Shown here piece after piece: positions 44,105 to 55,958 of a stretch of 64,000 nt of DNA (its first letter is position 1; the number at the start of each line of letters is the position of its first letter). The position numbers and the translations under genes were made by a program. Source of the stretch: Mycoplasma sp. E35C (lineage in GTDB: Bacteria; Bacillota_I; Bacilli_A; Mycoplasmatales; Mycoplasmoidaceae); NCBI RefSeq assembly GCF_019873825.1, contig NZ_CP068418.1:372001-436000 (forward strand), in the 5' to 3' direction. The notes under the pieces are model-generated. The model was not told where the DNA came from and did no database searches. It worked only from the letters and a program-made list of their open reading frames with translations.

Positions 44105-44933
44105 TATTAAAATTTTCTTCTAAATAAGCAACGTCATCATCTTCTAGAATTTGAATTCTTTCAGTATGAATTGCTTTATTTGTTTTGTCATCAAATTCCA
44201 TTAGAATTGCATTTAATTGCGCTCCTAATGGAGATACTTCTAGTCTAAAACGTTCATTATGATCTAAGAATTTGATGATTGCATTTTGTGCTCTTGCCCC
44301 AATAACACTACCAAACCCAGGACCACACAAACCAACATCAGTAACATAAACCATTTTTCTTGGCGTGATTCTTAAATCGGCTGTTGGAATGTGGGTGTGA
44401 GTTCCAAGGATTGCTGAAACTCTACCGTCAAAATAAACGCCTAAGGCATTTTTTTCACTTGTTGTTTCGGCGTGAAAATCAACAATATGCAAATCAGATT
44501 GATCATTTTCAACAATCTTATTTAAATCATGAAATGGATTGGTTAAACTAAAGTTTAATTTAACAGCTTCACCTAACAAATTGGTAATTCTGATTGTTTT
44601 ATTTTTAACTTTAACAACATTTGTTCCCACACCAACATTAGCATACTGAAAACTTGGATCTAAGTTGTATGGTCGAACGATATTATCTTTTGTTTTAAGG
44701 ATGTCAAAAACTTCTTTTTTAGCCCAGGTGTGGTTCCCCATTGTAAAAAAATCAATGCCATAACTCATCAATTCGTTATAGTGTTGTTTAGATAACCCTT
44801 TACCGTGCGTGCAGTTTTCAGCGTTTGCTATCACATAATCAACTGCATAATTTTTGATCAATGATTTCAAGTGTTTTTTGATGATCTTTCTACCATTTAA
44901 ACCAAAGATATCACCTAAAAAAAGAATCTTCAT
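44097..44933 (-). CDS. YmdB-family metallophosphoesterase
   Basis: 278 residues, full length. Metal-site motifs: FLGDIFG at the start, ANAENCTHGKG, MGNHTW, DFHAETTSEK and GTHTHIPTAD. The family (B. subtilis YmdB, MG246) hydrolyses 2',3'-cyclic nucleotides. Last gene of the minus-strand operon starting at 49441; it starts 15 bases after the folate cyclo-ligase stop. Confidence 0.92.
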   Translation of the reverse strand: MKILFLGDIFGLNGRKIIKKHLKSLIKNYAVDYVIANAENCTHGKGLSKQHYNELMSYGIDFFTMGNHTWAKKEVFDILKTKDNIVRPYNLDPSFQYANVGVGTNVVKVKNKTIRITNLLGEAVKLNFSLTNPFHDLNKIVENDQSDLHIVDFHAETTSEKNALGVYFDGRVSAILGTHTHIPTADLRITPRKMVYVTDVGLCGPGFGSVIGARAQNAIIKFLDHNERFRLEVSPLGAQLNAILMEFDDKTNKAIHTERIQILEDDDVAYLEENFNTI

Positions 44934-44948
44934 ATTATTAATAATGAT

Positions 44949-45500
44949 TTATATTAAAAAAATACGATCAATTTTTGTATCAAATTGGTCGATGTCAAAT
45001 TCATCATTTAACATAAAATCATAAGCTATTGATATTTTATAATTTTTGGATTTTAATTTAGCAAAAAATCGATCATAATATCCACCACCATGACCTAGGC
45101 GAATGTTTTTGTTATTAATGCTAACTGATGGAACGATAAATAAATCTAAATCATTATTTAATGATTTAATGTCAGCAATTGGCTGTTTGATTTTAAATTT
45201 TTGATCATACAAAAAGTTAAAATCTTGAATTTGATAAAAATTCATTTCATCATTTTGTTCAATTCTTGGTAAAAAAACTTGATATTGATTAGCTAATAAT
45301 TTCTTTATTAAAGAACTTGTATCAAATTCATAAAATAAGTTACTAAAAATCCCGATTTTTCTATATTGATTTTGGTTAATAAAATCATAGACTTGATTAG
45401 TTAATAACTGATCAAGTTTTGGCTTTTGATCTGTGTTAGCAAACGCTTTTAATTGTTCTAATATTTTAGTTCTTATTAAGTTATTATTCTGGCTTTGCAT
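44949..45500 (-). CDS. 5-formyltetrahydrofolate cyclo-ligase family protein
   Basis: 183 residues. RLGHGGGYYDRFF is the nucleotide-binding signature near residues 138-150; the N-terminal basic substrate region (RTKILEQLKAF) is shorter than usual. It recycles 5-formyl-THF to methenyl-THF. Starts inside the 3' end of uvrD (17-base overlap), as expected for the MG245 position. Confidence 0.9.
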   Translation of the reverse strand: MQSQNNNLIRTKILEQLKAFANTDQKPKLDQLLTNQVYDFINQNQYRKIGIFSNLFYEFDTSSLIKKLLANQYQVFLPRIEQNDEMNFYQIQDFNFLYDQKFKIKQPIADIKSLNNDLDLFIVPSVSINNKNIRLGHGGGYYDRFFAKLKSKNYKISIAYDFMLNDEFDIDQFDTKIDRIFLI

Positions 45501-47745
45501 AACTAATCAATTTATGATTTTTTAAGATCTCTTGCGTGCCTGCTTTTTTATCTTTAAAAGTTACTTTAATTGTTGAGTCATTAATTTCTCTAACAATACC
45601 TTCACCAAAGATTTTGTGATAAATTACTTCACTAATAAAATAATCGTGCTCTTCACTTTGAGTTGAGTTTCATGCGTTAAGAGTTGATGAATTTTTCTTG
45701 CTATCATACCAACCATCTTCATCGGTTAAAAAATCATAGCGTTTAGTTATGATTTTTGAATTATCTTGTTTATCAACTACATCATCACTAATTTCATTTA
45801 AAAATCTTGAAGGAAGATATTGATCGCCAGTTCGTTGTTCGCGATCTTGATGCGAACAAATTCATAATTGCTTTTTAGCACGAGTGTAAGCAACATATGC
45901 AATTCTGCGTTCTTCTGCAATTTTTTCTTTGGAATTAAACGCATTGATTGCTCTTGAACTTGGCATAATGTTTTCATTCATATTAATGATGAAAACATTT
46001 TCAAATTCTAAACCCTTAGCACTATGAATAGTCATTAATTTTAGTGCGTTTTTATTCTTGATATTTTGATTGCTGTCAATATCACTTTCTAATGCTAAAT
46101 TTTCAATAAAATCGTTGATTGTTAATAATTCATTACTTTCTTGTTGGTATTCTTTTTCATAATTCAAGATGAAATCAGAAAACTCATTAACAGCATTGAT
46201 CTTAGAAGGTTCAGCAATAAAATCTTGATAGTTAGTTTGACCAATTATGATTTTTAATGTTTTAGATGGAGTCAAACTATCTTGTTGGTCTCTTAAACTT
46301 TCAATAAGTTTTTTAAACTTATTGACATTATTTTTAGCATTCGTTTTTAAGTTAGTTTCATCTAAATAATTTAATGCTTCAAATTGTGTGATATTTCTTT
46401 TTTGCGCAACTTGCTTGATTTCAGCTAACGCACTTTCACCGATTGATCTTTTTGGTGTATTGATAATTCGTTCAAAAGCAATATCATCGTTTGTATCAAC
46501 TAATTTTAGATAAGCAATTAAGTCCTTAATTTCTTTTCTTAAAAAGAATTTATAACCACCATAAATTTCATATGGAATACGATTTTCTTTAATTAATTTT
46601 TCTAATGTTAATGAACTAAAATTGGTTCGATATAAGATTGCAAAATCTGAGTATGAACATTTTTTTGAATCGACCATTTCTTTAATTTGTTCAATAACAA
46701 AACGGTTTTGATAATCAGTGTTATAAAAATGAACTCATTTAGGTTTATTACCTAAATCAGTTAAATCATAAGAAATTAAAGATTTAAAATAACGGCTATT
46801 GTTATGTTTAATTGCCTCATTTGCTAGATTTAAAATTGCTTGTTTTGAACGATAATTTTGCGTTAAATATTTAATATTTAAATCAATAAAATCTTCACTA
46901 ATTGAATCACCAATTTCACTACTAGCACCACGTCAACCGTAGATTGATTGATCAGGATCACCTACTAATAAAAAGTTATGGTTTTTTTCTCTTAATAATT
47001 TAACAATTTTATATTGAATTTCATTAGTATCTTGGAACTCATCAACTAAAATTGCTTCATATCGATTTTGCCACTTCTTTAAAACTAATTGGTTTTCATT
47101 AAACAACTTATAAGTAACATTTAATAAGTCATTAAAATCGATTGCATTTAATTCAATTAATGCTTTTTGATAATCATGATAAAAACGATCAAGTGCTTCA
47201 AGCACTGCTGGTATGAAAATGTAATTTTCACCTAATTTATTTACATCAGATTTTAAGAATTGACGGATTGTTAAATTATAGGTTTTAGCATCATTGATTA
47301 CTGACATTATTCTGGTTCTTTTGAAATCAGAATAATAAGCATAATAGTGTTGGTATTTTTCAGATTTTAATAAATCATCAATGATTTTTGATTGATCAAC
47401 TTCGTCCAGAATATTGAATTTTGGATCTAATCCTTCAATGCTATGAACTTCTTCTCTTAATACTTGAGCACAAAAACCATGGAAGGTTTTAAAATTAACC
47501 TTTACTTTTTCTTTATTTAAAAGCCCTAACAAACGATGGTGCATTTCTTTAGCAGCTTTGTTAGTAAAAGTGATGGCTAAAATTTTATGTTCAGGAATAT
47601 TGAAATGCTCAATTAAAAAAGCAATTCGTGAAGTTAAAACCTTAGTTTTACCAGTGCCAGCTCCTGCTACGACAAAAAGCGGAACTAAGTCACTAGTCAC
47701 AATTTCATATTGTTGTTTATTTAAACCTTTTAGATAGTTATTCAT
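45484..47745 (-). CDS. uvrD: UvrD/PcrA-type DNA helicase
   Basis: 753 residues with several TGA Trp codons. Superfamily 1A helicase: Q motif and LNKQQYEIVTSDLVPL, Walker A AGAGTGKTKVLTSRI (about 28-42), TFHGFCAQVLRE, motif II VDEFQDTN, DPDQSIYG, motif V MTIHSAKGLEFENVF and motif VI RIAYVAYTRAK. Acts in excision repair and removal of RecA or RNA polymerase. Start overlaps the RDD gene stop as TAATG. Confidence 0.95.
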
Positions 47746-48458
47746 TATGATTCGATCTCAAAATTACCTGGTAGATTTATTTCAATTTTGCTTGGTGTAA
47801 TTGGTTCATTAATTTTAATTAAATCAACTTTAGTTTTTAAATCAATCATCACTAAATGCGCTATTGAATCATGCAGTGCAATTTTTTTAGAACGTACGAT
47901 GATTGAAGCAAAAATAATGAATAAAATTAATGCATAAATTGAATAAAACCCTCTAAAAATACTAATAAAAATAATGATATGAATTGGTTGATTTAAGATG
48001 TTAATTACCAAGAACAAATTAGTAATCCTAATTTGTTCTTTCTTATCAAATGCAAATAAACTTATTCCCATCAATAAGATAATGCCAACCAACAATCCGT
48101 AAATTAATAAATTATGCAAGAACAAATGACCAATATATTTTTTGTATTCTTGTCGCTCAATTAGTTGAATCTTAAAAGCTAAACGAAATAACGTTTTACC
48201 CTTAGTTAAATAAGGAATTAAAACAAAATATAAGCTAAATAAAATAAAAGTATTGATTGCTACAACAATAAAAAAGACGCTAATCAAATAATCAGTTCAA
48301 TATTTATCAAATAAGAAATTAATTAAATAATTAACACCAAAAGTAATTAAACTAACAAAAAATAAATCAAACAAACCAGCAAAAATTCTTAAAGATGCTT
48401 TTGCTGGTTCGTATTTTTCTTTAATGTTTTTTTGTTGGTTATAAAAGATAACATCCAT
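47745..48458 (-). CDS. RDD-family membrane protein
   Basis: 237 residues from ATG 48458 (MDVIFYNQQKNIKEKYEPA). First hydrophobic segment preceded by RIFAGLFDLFFVSL, with the GLFD typical of RDD proteins, and GKTLFRLAFKIQLI after the second; five to six membrane segments in all, then a polar C-terminus. The function of RDD proteins is poorly defined (transport/ion antiport proposed). One-base overlaps (TAATG) with both neighbours. Confidence 0.75.
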
Positions 48459-49441
48459 TATTTACTATCATTAAATTTTGTTTGAATTCAAGATAATTTA
48501 GGTTTAAACTTCAAGAAATAATCTTTTCATAAAGGATCTGAAATTTCTTGAAGGTATTTGTTCTTTTCGTATTTTGGATAAAATCTTAACAACAATTCGT
48601 GAGTAATTTTAATTGCGTTACGTTTGTTGTAATCTGAGAAGTTTGAAGTTAATAATAATGAAATGAAGTGATAATAAGTTGTAATAACAGCAGCAAATTC
48701 TAATTCAGCTTGGTATTTATCATTTCATTCATTAACTTTTTTAAGGTGATCAAACTGGTTGATTTGAAACAAGATGTCATAAATGTTGTTACCTAAGCTG
48801 ATTTCTTTTCTACGCTTAGCTGCTACTTTTTTGAACAACACACATTTTTTAGCCTTGCCATAAACTTTTAATACAAAAATACCTGGTTGGTAGTGAGTTG
48901 TATTAAACTTAATTTTTTCATCAACTAATAATTTAGTTTTAAATAGTTTGTCATAAAAATTAAGTGATGATTTTAAAATTAAACTTTTATTAAAAGTTTC
49001 ATAGATTTCTAAATTGTTATTTTTAGCATCAGCAATTTCTTTTTTAACATCATAAAAAGAAGGTTCGTCAATTAAGAAATTAATAACATCAACTTCGTTA
49101 TTTAGTTCTTTGATAACATTATTTAAGTCATCAAGAATAGCTGGTTTAAAAGTAACTAATTGGTTGGTTAATAAAGTATATTCGCCACTAGCTAACTGAA
49201 TACCTAGATTAAAAGCTTCACCCATTCCTAGTGATTGTGAAACATTAACAATTTGATAATCTAAATCAGGATACTTGCTTAATTCTGTTTGTCAAATTTT
49301 AATCACATTTTCATTAACATCATCATTGACAAAGATTAGCTCATGATCTTTGAGATTGTTAATGTTGAATAAAGAGTTTAAAGAAGTTTTTAAATTGATA
49401 ATCTCTTGGCTAAGATAATAAATGATTGAAATTTTTGACAT
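48458..49441 (-). CDS. glycosyltransferase-2-like protein
   Basis: 327 residues, TGA Trp codons. Start MSKISIIYYLSQEI, then LIFVNDDV and SLGMGEAFNLGIQLASGEYTLL follow the order of the GT-A fold of family 2 transferases (nucleotide-binding, then G-x-A-x-N-x-G). Where the DxD metal motif should follow, the protein reads LLTNQLV, so catalysis is doubtful. First gene of the operon down to 44097; corresponds in position to MG243. Confidence 0.65.
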
Positions 49442-49525
49442 AATTCTATTTATTATATAACATAATAAAACTAGTTTTATTAAGTGGTTTTATTAATAAG
49501 TTAGTTATAATATTTTTGATTATTT
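49442..49525. promoter_or_regulatory. divergent promoter region
   Basis: 84 bases between divergent starts. Plus strand: TATAAT at 49506-49511, 15 bases before the 49526 start. Minus strand: TATAAT read from 49457 to 49452, 10 bases before the 49441 start. Leaders are therefore very short. Confidence 0.55.
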
Positions 49526-51400
49526 ATGGATCTTATGAAGTTTAATGGTGAGAAAAAATTCGTATTCGATATTAAAAATATCGTTAATTTCAACATCCAA
49601 CAAATTAATAAAACTTTTTTAGATTCCAATTTATTTAACGAATCATCATCAAAAATCTCTAAAAATAATTACAAATTACTAAAAGCCAATAATGAAGATT
49701 TTTTTGATGTTCAGTCATTATTAAATGAAGAATCAATTGGTGATATTGTTAATTTTTCTTTAAAAAAAATTAACAGTATTATCGGAACAAATGCATTAAA
49801 TCATTTTGATGTGATTCGTCATGATGAATATGGTGAACCGTTTTTTGTAAACATCACTCATATTAATAATGATTTTGAAATCGAAGCAAACCAGTCACAA
49901 GACTTACGATTTGTTTTTGAATTATATGTTAAAGATTATTCTTATTTAAATCAGTATTGTGACAAGATCCAAATTAATTTAATGTTTGATGAAATTAATA
50001 AAATAATTTCAGGAAACTTTGTATTTTTTAAACAATCTTCTGAAGTTGATTTTAATAATTTTTTAAAACAAGTTTATCGCAATTTTTTCGCAAAAAACTT
50101 CTTAAAAGAACATTTAGCTAACAACTCATTAAGAAGCCAAATTCGTTTATTCGAAGATTTAGCAATTAACAAACAAGATAACTCGTTTTATCTATCTTCA
50201 AAATTAAAAAACCAATTTGTTAAATCTTTAAAAAACCTTGATGAAAATAATGAATTAAATATTGATCATGAAGAATTTTTTTATTCAATCAATATTTTAA
50301 ATTTCATTATTTTAATGATTTATGAAGATTTAAAAGCATTCTTTCAATCAAATAAACCAGTAAGCTTTTTAGATTTCATTCAAAGAAAAACTAATTTAAG
50401 TAATGTAAAGTCTAATGCTTATGCTGAATTAGATTTTTTAAATCTATTTAATTACATTAATAGTAAGTATTTCTTTAACCACGAACTTAATATTCAACAA
50501 GAAGAAGTTGAAAGTTTAGAAGATGCTCTTGATTTGATTAATGAATTTTATGAACTGTATGAGTTTGAAGAAAAATCATTATCAGATCAGATTTTAAATT
50601 TCGAGATTTTATTAAAAGATAAACATTTAGATAATTATCAAATTATTGTTTTGATGTTGATGTATCCTGAAATTTTTGGTTTAGATACCAAGAATTATAT
50701 GAATACCAGTTTGGAAGTTTTATATAAAACTTGTGAACAATTTAATGTTAACGACCAATCTGATTATCAAAAAAAACATGATGCAGTTTTATGTGAATTA
50801 AACCAAAACTATGAATGTTTTATTAATCCAAATAAAGATTTTTTAATTATTAAAAGTTTTTTTGAAAACCTCAATTTATTTGAAATTTATAACTGAGCAT
50901 TGATATATGATCATTTATATGAATCGAAATATTTAAGTATTTCTAATGCTTTTTATCAACAAAAGAATGATCAACCGCAAATCATGCGTGAGTTATTAAA
51001 TGAACTAAATCAGTTAAAATACTACACACTAAAACAAATTTATGGTTTGGGTAATATCGAGATCGTGCTTAATAAATTAATGCAATACAATGATTTTGAC
51101 AACACGATTAATCAATTTATTAAAACGATTAATCGTGATGATCAGATGTATGGAAAATCCAAAGAACGGCGTTACTTATTATTAGGGATTATTACTGCAT
51201 TTTTATTTGGTTTAATGGATTTTTTAACAACGATCTTTTCAATCCTTCCAGTTAAACAAGAAGATGCTGAAATCTCTTCAAAAAACATTGCAAGTATTAT
51301 TGTTATTGCAGCTGGTTCGTTTTTAGCAACGGTTTTATTAATCATCTTGACAATCAATGTCTTTAAAAGACATTTTAAAAATAAAAAGAACAAAAATTAG
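49526..51400 (+). CDS. large membrane-anchored protein, paralogue 1 (MG241/MG242-like)
   Basis: 624 residues, one TGA Trp. A long, soluble, Asn/Phe/Leu-rich helical N-terminal part (about 540 residues) followed by two membrane helices near the C-terminus (LLGIITAFLFGLMDFLTTIF and IASIIVIAAGSFLATVLLII) and a basic tail (FKRHFKNKKNKN). Shares layout and blocks (RHDEYGEPFFVN versus NYDQFHEPLYIS; YLNQYCDKIQINL versus YLYQYAHRINLWF) with the next gene. Position and length match MG241/MG242 of M. genitalium. Function unknown. Confidence 0.78.
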
Positions 51401-51403
51401 GTT

Positions 51404-53368
51404 ATGGATTCTATTAAAAAAAACTTAGAAAAATTAAACATTAGCACAACTTATCCTTTTTATATTGACAATGTTAATGTCAAGTTTTTTAACAGTTTAC
51501 AACAACACCCCAATAAGTATTTTGTTAATAAAATCTTACCTAAAATCAAAAACCAACTAGATAGTGATGAATTAGAAAAACTAAAAGAACTAGATGATTT
51601 AACAAGAAAAGATCGCATTAAATTAATGCTAAATTTAGCATTAAAAAAGATTGTTTCAAAAACAGGTTCAGCTGATTATGATTTTTTTAAAATCATAAAT
51701 TACGACCAATTCCACGAACCACTTTATATCTCTGAAAAAGAAAGTTCGATCAATGAACTGGCTAATGAAACTTATCAAGAAAGACGTTATAACTACTACA
51801 TTGATGTTAATAAGGATAGTTATCTATACCAATACGCCCACCGAATCAACTTATGATTTTATTTAAATGAAGAAAATAAAATTTTATCTGGTTCATTCAG
51901 TTTTGAACTAGTTGATCTTGATGAACAAGATCTTAATGATGAGATGATTTATGAAAAAATTTATCTAGTTTCATTGGTTAGATATTTTATTTTCAAACAA
52001 CTTTATCCATTATCATTAAACAATTTATTATCAATCATTGATAATGATGATTTCTTATCAAATTTTGATAAGAAAAACGAACGTGAACAACAAAATAATT
52101 TAAATAAAAATATTTATAAAAAATCATTAAGCTATGAAGTATTAAAAAGTAACTGGGACAATTTGATTACTGAAAAATTCTTAGTATATAAAAACTATGA
52201 TGAAAATAAAATCAACCAATTAAAAGATGATTTATTTTATGCAGTAATGAATTTAACGATGATCAACTTGGTATTGTATCAAGAGTTAAAGTCTTACTTT
52301 AACTCTGATAATCCTGAATTGATTTTAAGTATTCTTAAAAACCCAACTCAGATTAAAAGCGATCCTGACCAAAGACCTTTTAATGACTTTATTGAGTTAT
52401 CAAAATATTTAAAAGAAAAGTATAAGAAAAAACATCATAAGAAGATTGAATGAAACAAGATTGATAATTTTAATGAACTAATTGATGAAGTTAGTCGCCA
52501 GCAATCATCAGAAGATTATGAATCATTTAATACATCAATTAACTTTTTAGAATTAAAAGTTAGTGATGATCAATTGTTCTTATCATCTAGTGATTTATTG
52601 ATGCAAAATCCGAACTTATTCTTAATATATTCATTAGTCATCAATCCACACCGCTTTGGTTTAAATTCTAATACTACTCAAATCGTTTCTTATAACGATT
52701 TGATGAAGAATCTAAAAAACCTACATTTAACGAATTTATCAAAACCAAATTTAATTAAAGACATCAACCAATCAGAAGTTGAAATCAATAAGAATTATAT
52801 TAGTTACATCAATGCTTCTAGCGATGTCGTGATTATTAAAAAAGACGATCACAATTTAATTGATTTATACATCTGAGCATTAATTTATTCTGAAAGTCGT
52901 AAGTGGATTCATCATGATATTGAATATGACTTTAATAACGATCGGATTGTTAAGAACTCAACATTCTATCGTCAAAAAATTGAAGCACTCGAAAACTTAA
53001 AGTTTGACTGGTATGATGATTTTTATGGAATCCCAACAATAAAATCAATTGTTAAAAAAATTGATCAGATTTCTAATATTAAATCATCAATTGATATTTT
53101 AGTAGCAACAATTAAACAAAAAGATGCGTTACTAAAAAAAGACTTTGAACGTAAAACGATGGTAATTGCTTATGTGGTTGCTTTATTCATTGGATTTATT
53201 AACTTCTTTGGGATGATCTTTACGATTTTAGCCGTAACTGAACCAGAAAAAGGCGTTAATACAACCAACATTATTGTTATTTCAATTGCCTCGTTCTTAA
53301 TTTCATCGCTAATAGGGATTATTAGTTTCTTCTTATTTAAGTTATCTAGAACTAGAAAGAAGAAGTAA
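51404..53368 (+). CDS. large membrane-anchored protein, paralogue 2 (MG241/MG242-like)
   Basis: 654 residues, several TGA Trp codons. Same architecture as 49526-51400: a ~575-residue soluble part, then two membrane helices (MVIAYVVALFIGFINFFGMIF; NIIVISIASFLISSLIGIIS) and a basic end KLSRTRKKK. Starts 3 bases after the previous stop. The pair is a local duplication conserved in pneumoniae-group mycoplasmas. Function unknown. Confidence 0.78.
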
Positions 53369-53388
53369 GGATAAATAATTAGTTTTCA

Positions 53389-53428
53389 CAAATATTAAGC
53401 ACAACAAAGATGCTTAATATTTTTTTTA
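53389..53428 (+). terminator. terminator after the paralogue pair
   Basis: AATATTAAGCA / TGCTTAATATT stem with a 9-base loop and T8; another member of the AATATTAAGC hairpin family. Confidence 0.82.
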
Positions 53429-53664
53429 TTTTTACAGCTACTAATCTATTTAGATTAATTTTTTTGTTTTAAAAAATTAAAAAATACATATTATATACAA
53501 AAAATATTTTTATGAATTATTTTTACATTTATTAAAATATCTTTTCGAGGGGCAAAAATATCACCTAAAAAATGTATATTAATTGACTTAATTTTTATTT
53601 AAGTCTTTGATTACATTGCTATTTAGGGCTGTTATGAATTTTTATTAATAATTTTATATAAACA
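53429..53664. other. intergenic region before the AEC carrier
   Basis: About 235 very AT-rich bases. Apart from promoter-like AT tracts, the only feature is a 29-codon hydrophobic reading frame (53572-53661) ending 3 bases before the carrier start; I do not accept it as a gene. Confidence 0.4.
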
Positions 53665-54843
53665 ATGATTACTGAAACGTTATCCAAGACATTGAGTAAT
53701 ACTGATTTATGAGCAGCTATTATCTCAACAATTGGTATTATTGCGCTCGGCTTCATTCTTGTTAAAGTGAAAGTCTTTAAACAAGAATGAAAGGGCATTT
53801 TAAATTCCATCGTACTAAAAGTAGCTCTTCCTGCATTAGCATTAACAGGATTCATGAGCAATATTAGTATTGAACAATTAAAAGAAGAAGGAGTAATTTT
53901 AGGAGTAGGTTTTGCTTTTTATATTGTCTTCAATATTATTGCATTAACATGAGTAAAATATTTCCCAAAATTATTACCTAAGAAATTTAATAAACAAACA
54001 CAACTACAGATCCAAAATCAAAACGGATCAGTTCAAGATGCTTCAGTTAATACTGAAGCATTAAGCAATCAACAAGAAGATACTGCAAAAAGAGGGTTAG
54101 TGATGTGAATGATGCTAATCTTTGGAAGCACAACTTTCTTTGGATTACCTATTATCAGGGAGTTATATCCTAGTGATGGTGTAATTGCTGCTAATCTTTG
54201 AAATGTTCCATACCGTGTATTTTTATACTCATTATGTTTCATGGTGATGTCAGGATTGAAGTTTGATAAGCAAAATATTGCAAAATCAACTAAAACTGCT
54301 TTATTAAACCCAATTGTTATCTGTACATTCTTAGGTATTGTGTTGTGACTAACGCAATTAATTCCAGGTGCTTCTGATTTTGGCAAAAACTTTGTTGTAC
54401 TACCTAAAAATGGTAATGGATGATTTAACTGAAAAGTTACCATGCCATATTTCCACAAGCCTATTAGTACAATTGGTAGTTTATCTTCACCATTAGTTTG
54501 ATTATCAATTGGTATTACTTTAGCTGGAACTAAACTGGTTGATTCAGTTAAAAACCCGTGAGTTTGATTATTCTCATTCCAAAAATTAGTGATTATTCCA
54601 TTAATTGTTTTCTTAATTATGTTGGGTCTGGTTTGAAGTGGATCAATTGGTAAAACTACAGCAATTCCAATGTTGATATTTGCTTCAACACCGCCTGCAA
54701 CAGTTGTGGTAGCTTATTCAATGCAATACAAAGTTTGCGAAAAATTTGCTTCACAATGTTCAGCACTTGCAACATTACTAGCTATTATTTTTATTCCTTT
54801 ATGAATTATTATTGGTGATGTTGCTTTTAGTGCAATTATTTAA
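53665..54843 (+). CDS. auxin-efflux-carrier (AEC) family transporter
   Basis: 392 residues; about 20 TGA Trp codons. About ten membrane segments in two bundles separated by a polar loop (PKKFNKQTQLQIQNQNG; QDASVNTEALSNQQEDTAKR). LKVALPALALTGFMS and FFGLPIIRELY, with a late TPPATVVVAYSMQYK, are typical of the malate/lactate permease branch. The D-2-hydroxyacid dehydrogenase gene follows after 24 bases, so export or uptake of a hydroxy or keto acid such as lactate is the natural guess. Confidence 0.85.
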
Positions 54844-54867
54844 GTACATTAAGGATATTAGTTAATA

Positions 54868-55854
54868 ATGAAAGTAATATGTTTTGGTGTTAGAGAAGTA
54901 GAAAAACCATTTTTTGAAAAATTCAATAAGGGTTTTAATTATCAACTAACATTAAGAAGTGAAGCATTATCTAAAGATAATGTTGAATTGATTAAGGGTC
55001 ATGATGCTGTTATTTGTCGTGCTAGTGACAAAATAAGCAAAGAAGTGTTAGATTTTGCAAAAGCAAATAATATCAACTATGTATTAACTAGAACTGTTGG
55101 TTATGATCATATTGATATTGCTTATGCTAAGCAATTAGGAATCAAGATGGCTAGAGTACCTAGTTATTCGCCAACTGCAATTTCAGAAGTTGCTGTTAGC
55201 ATGGCTATTGCTTTAAGTCGCAAAATTATTCATTTTTCTCACAAAGCAACTAATAAAGATTTTAGATTTGATGGTACTGGTTTTGCTAAAGAACTTAAAA
55301 ACTCTGTAGTAGGGATTTTAGGTACGGGTAAAATTGGTTATGAAACAGCTAAAATGTTTGCTGGTATAGGGGCTAAGGTAATTGGTTTTGATCCTTATAT
55401 TAATGAGCAAGCTAAATCAATCCTTGAATATAAATCAATGGATGAAGTAATTGCGCAATCTGATATATTATCTGTTCATATTCCGTTTATTAAGAATGAA
55501 AATGAAAAGATGATTAATGATAGCTTTATTAACAAAATGAAAGATGGTGCGATTCTAATTAATTGTTCAAGAGGGCAATTACAAGATGATCAAGCAATCT
55601 TAAAAGCAATTAAGAGTAATAAGCTTTATGGTGCAGGCTTAGATGTTCTTTATGATGAGAAGCAATACTTTGGTAAACAACTAGAAAAAATCAATGATCC
55701 AGTGGTTCAGGAATTAATTGATTTATACCCAAGAGTTTTAATCACTCCACACATTGGTAGTTATACTGATGAAGCTGTATCTAATATGGTTGAAATTTCA
55801 TATCAAAACCTTAAAGAATATTTAGATACAAAAGACTGTAAAAATAAAATTTAA
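54868..55854 (+). CDS. D-2-hydroxyacid (probably D-lactate) dehydrogenase
   Basis: 328 residues. NAD-binding GILGTGKIGYETAKMFAGIG (glycine-rich loop, about 150-165), substrate Arg in INCSRGQLQDD, Glu in GAGLDVLYDE and catalytic His in ITPHIGSYTDEA. Length and the short VLTRTVGYDHID block fit the D-lactate dehydrogenase branch. Would reduce pyruvate to D-lactate and regenerate NAD+. Probably one operon with the AEC carrier. Confidence 0.88.
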   Translation: MKVICFGVREVEKPFFEKFNKGFNYQLTLRSEALSKDNVELIKGHDAVICRASDKISKEVLDFAKANNINYVLTRTVGYDHIDIAYAKQLGIKMARVPSYSPTAISEVAVSMAIALSRKIIHFSHKATNKDFRFDGTGFAKELKNSVVGILGTGKIGYETAKMFAGIGAKVIGFDPYINEQAKSILEYKSMDEVIAQSDILSVHIPFIKNENEKMINDSFINKMKDGAILINCSRGQLQDDQAILKAIKSNKLYGAGLDVLYDEKQYFGKQLEKINDPVVQELIDLYPRVLITPHIGSYTDEAVSNMVEISYQNLKEYLDTKDCKNKI

Positions 55855-55910
55855 TCCATTGTTAAATTTCTTTAAAAATAATTAAATTTTACGGTAAAAA
55901 TAGCTAAAAA

Positions 55911-55958
55911 TAAAATATTAAGCTGATTGTTTTAATGCATAAAGCTTAATATTTTTTT
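55911..55958 (+). terminator. terminator after D-lactate dehydrogenase
   Basis: AAATATTAAGCT / AGCTTAATATTT with a ~20-base loop and T7, about 60 bases after the stop; member of the repeated hairpin family. Confidence 0.75.

Noticed and set aside
53572-53661. 29-codon hydrophobic reading frame just before the AEC carrier (several TGA Trp)
   Set aside because: No convincing Shine-Dalgarno at the right distance, AT-rich composition and short length make it likely to be chance; a leader peptide cannot be shown.
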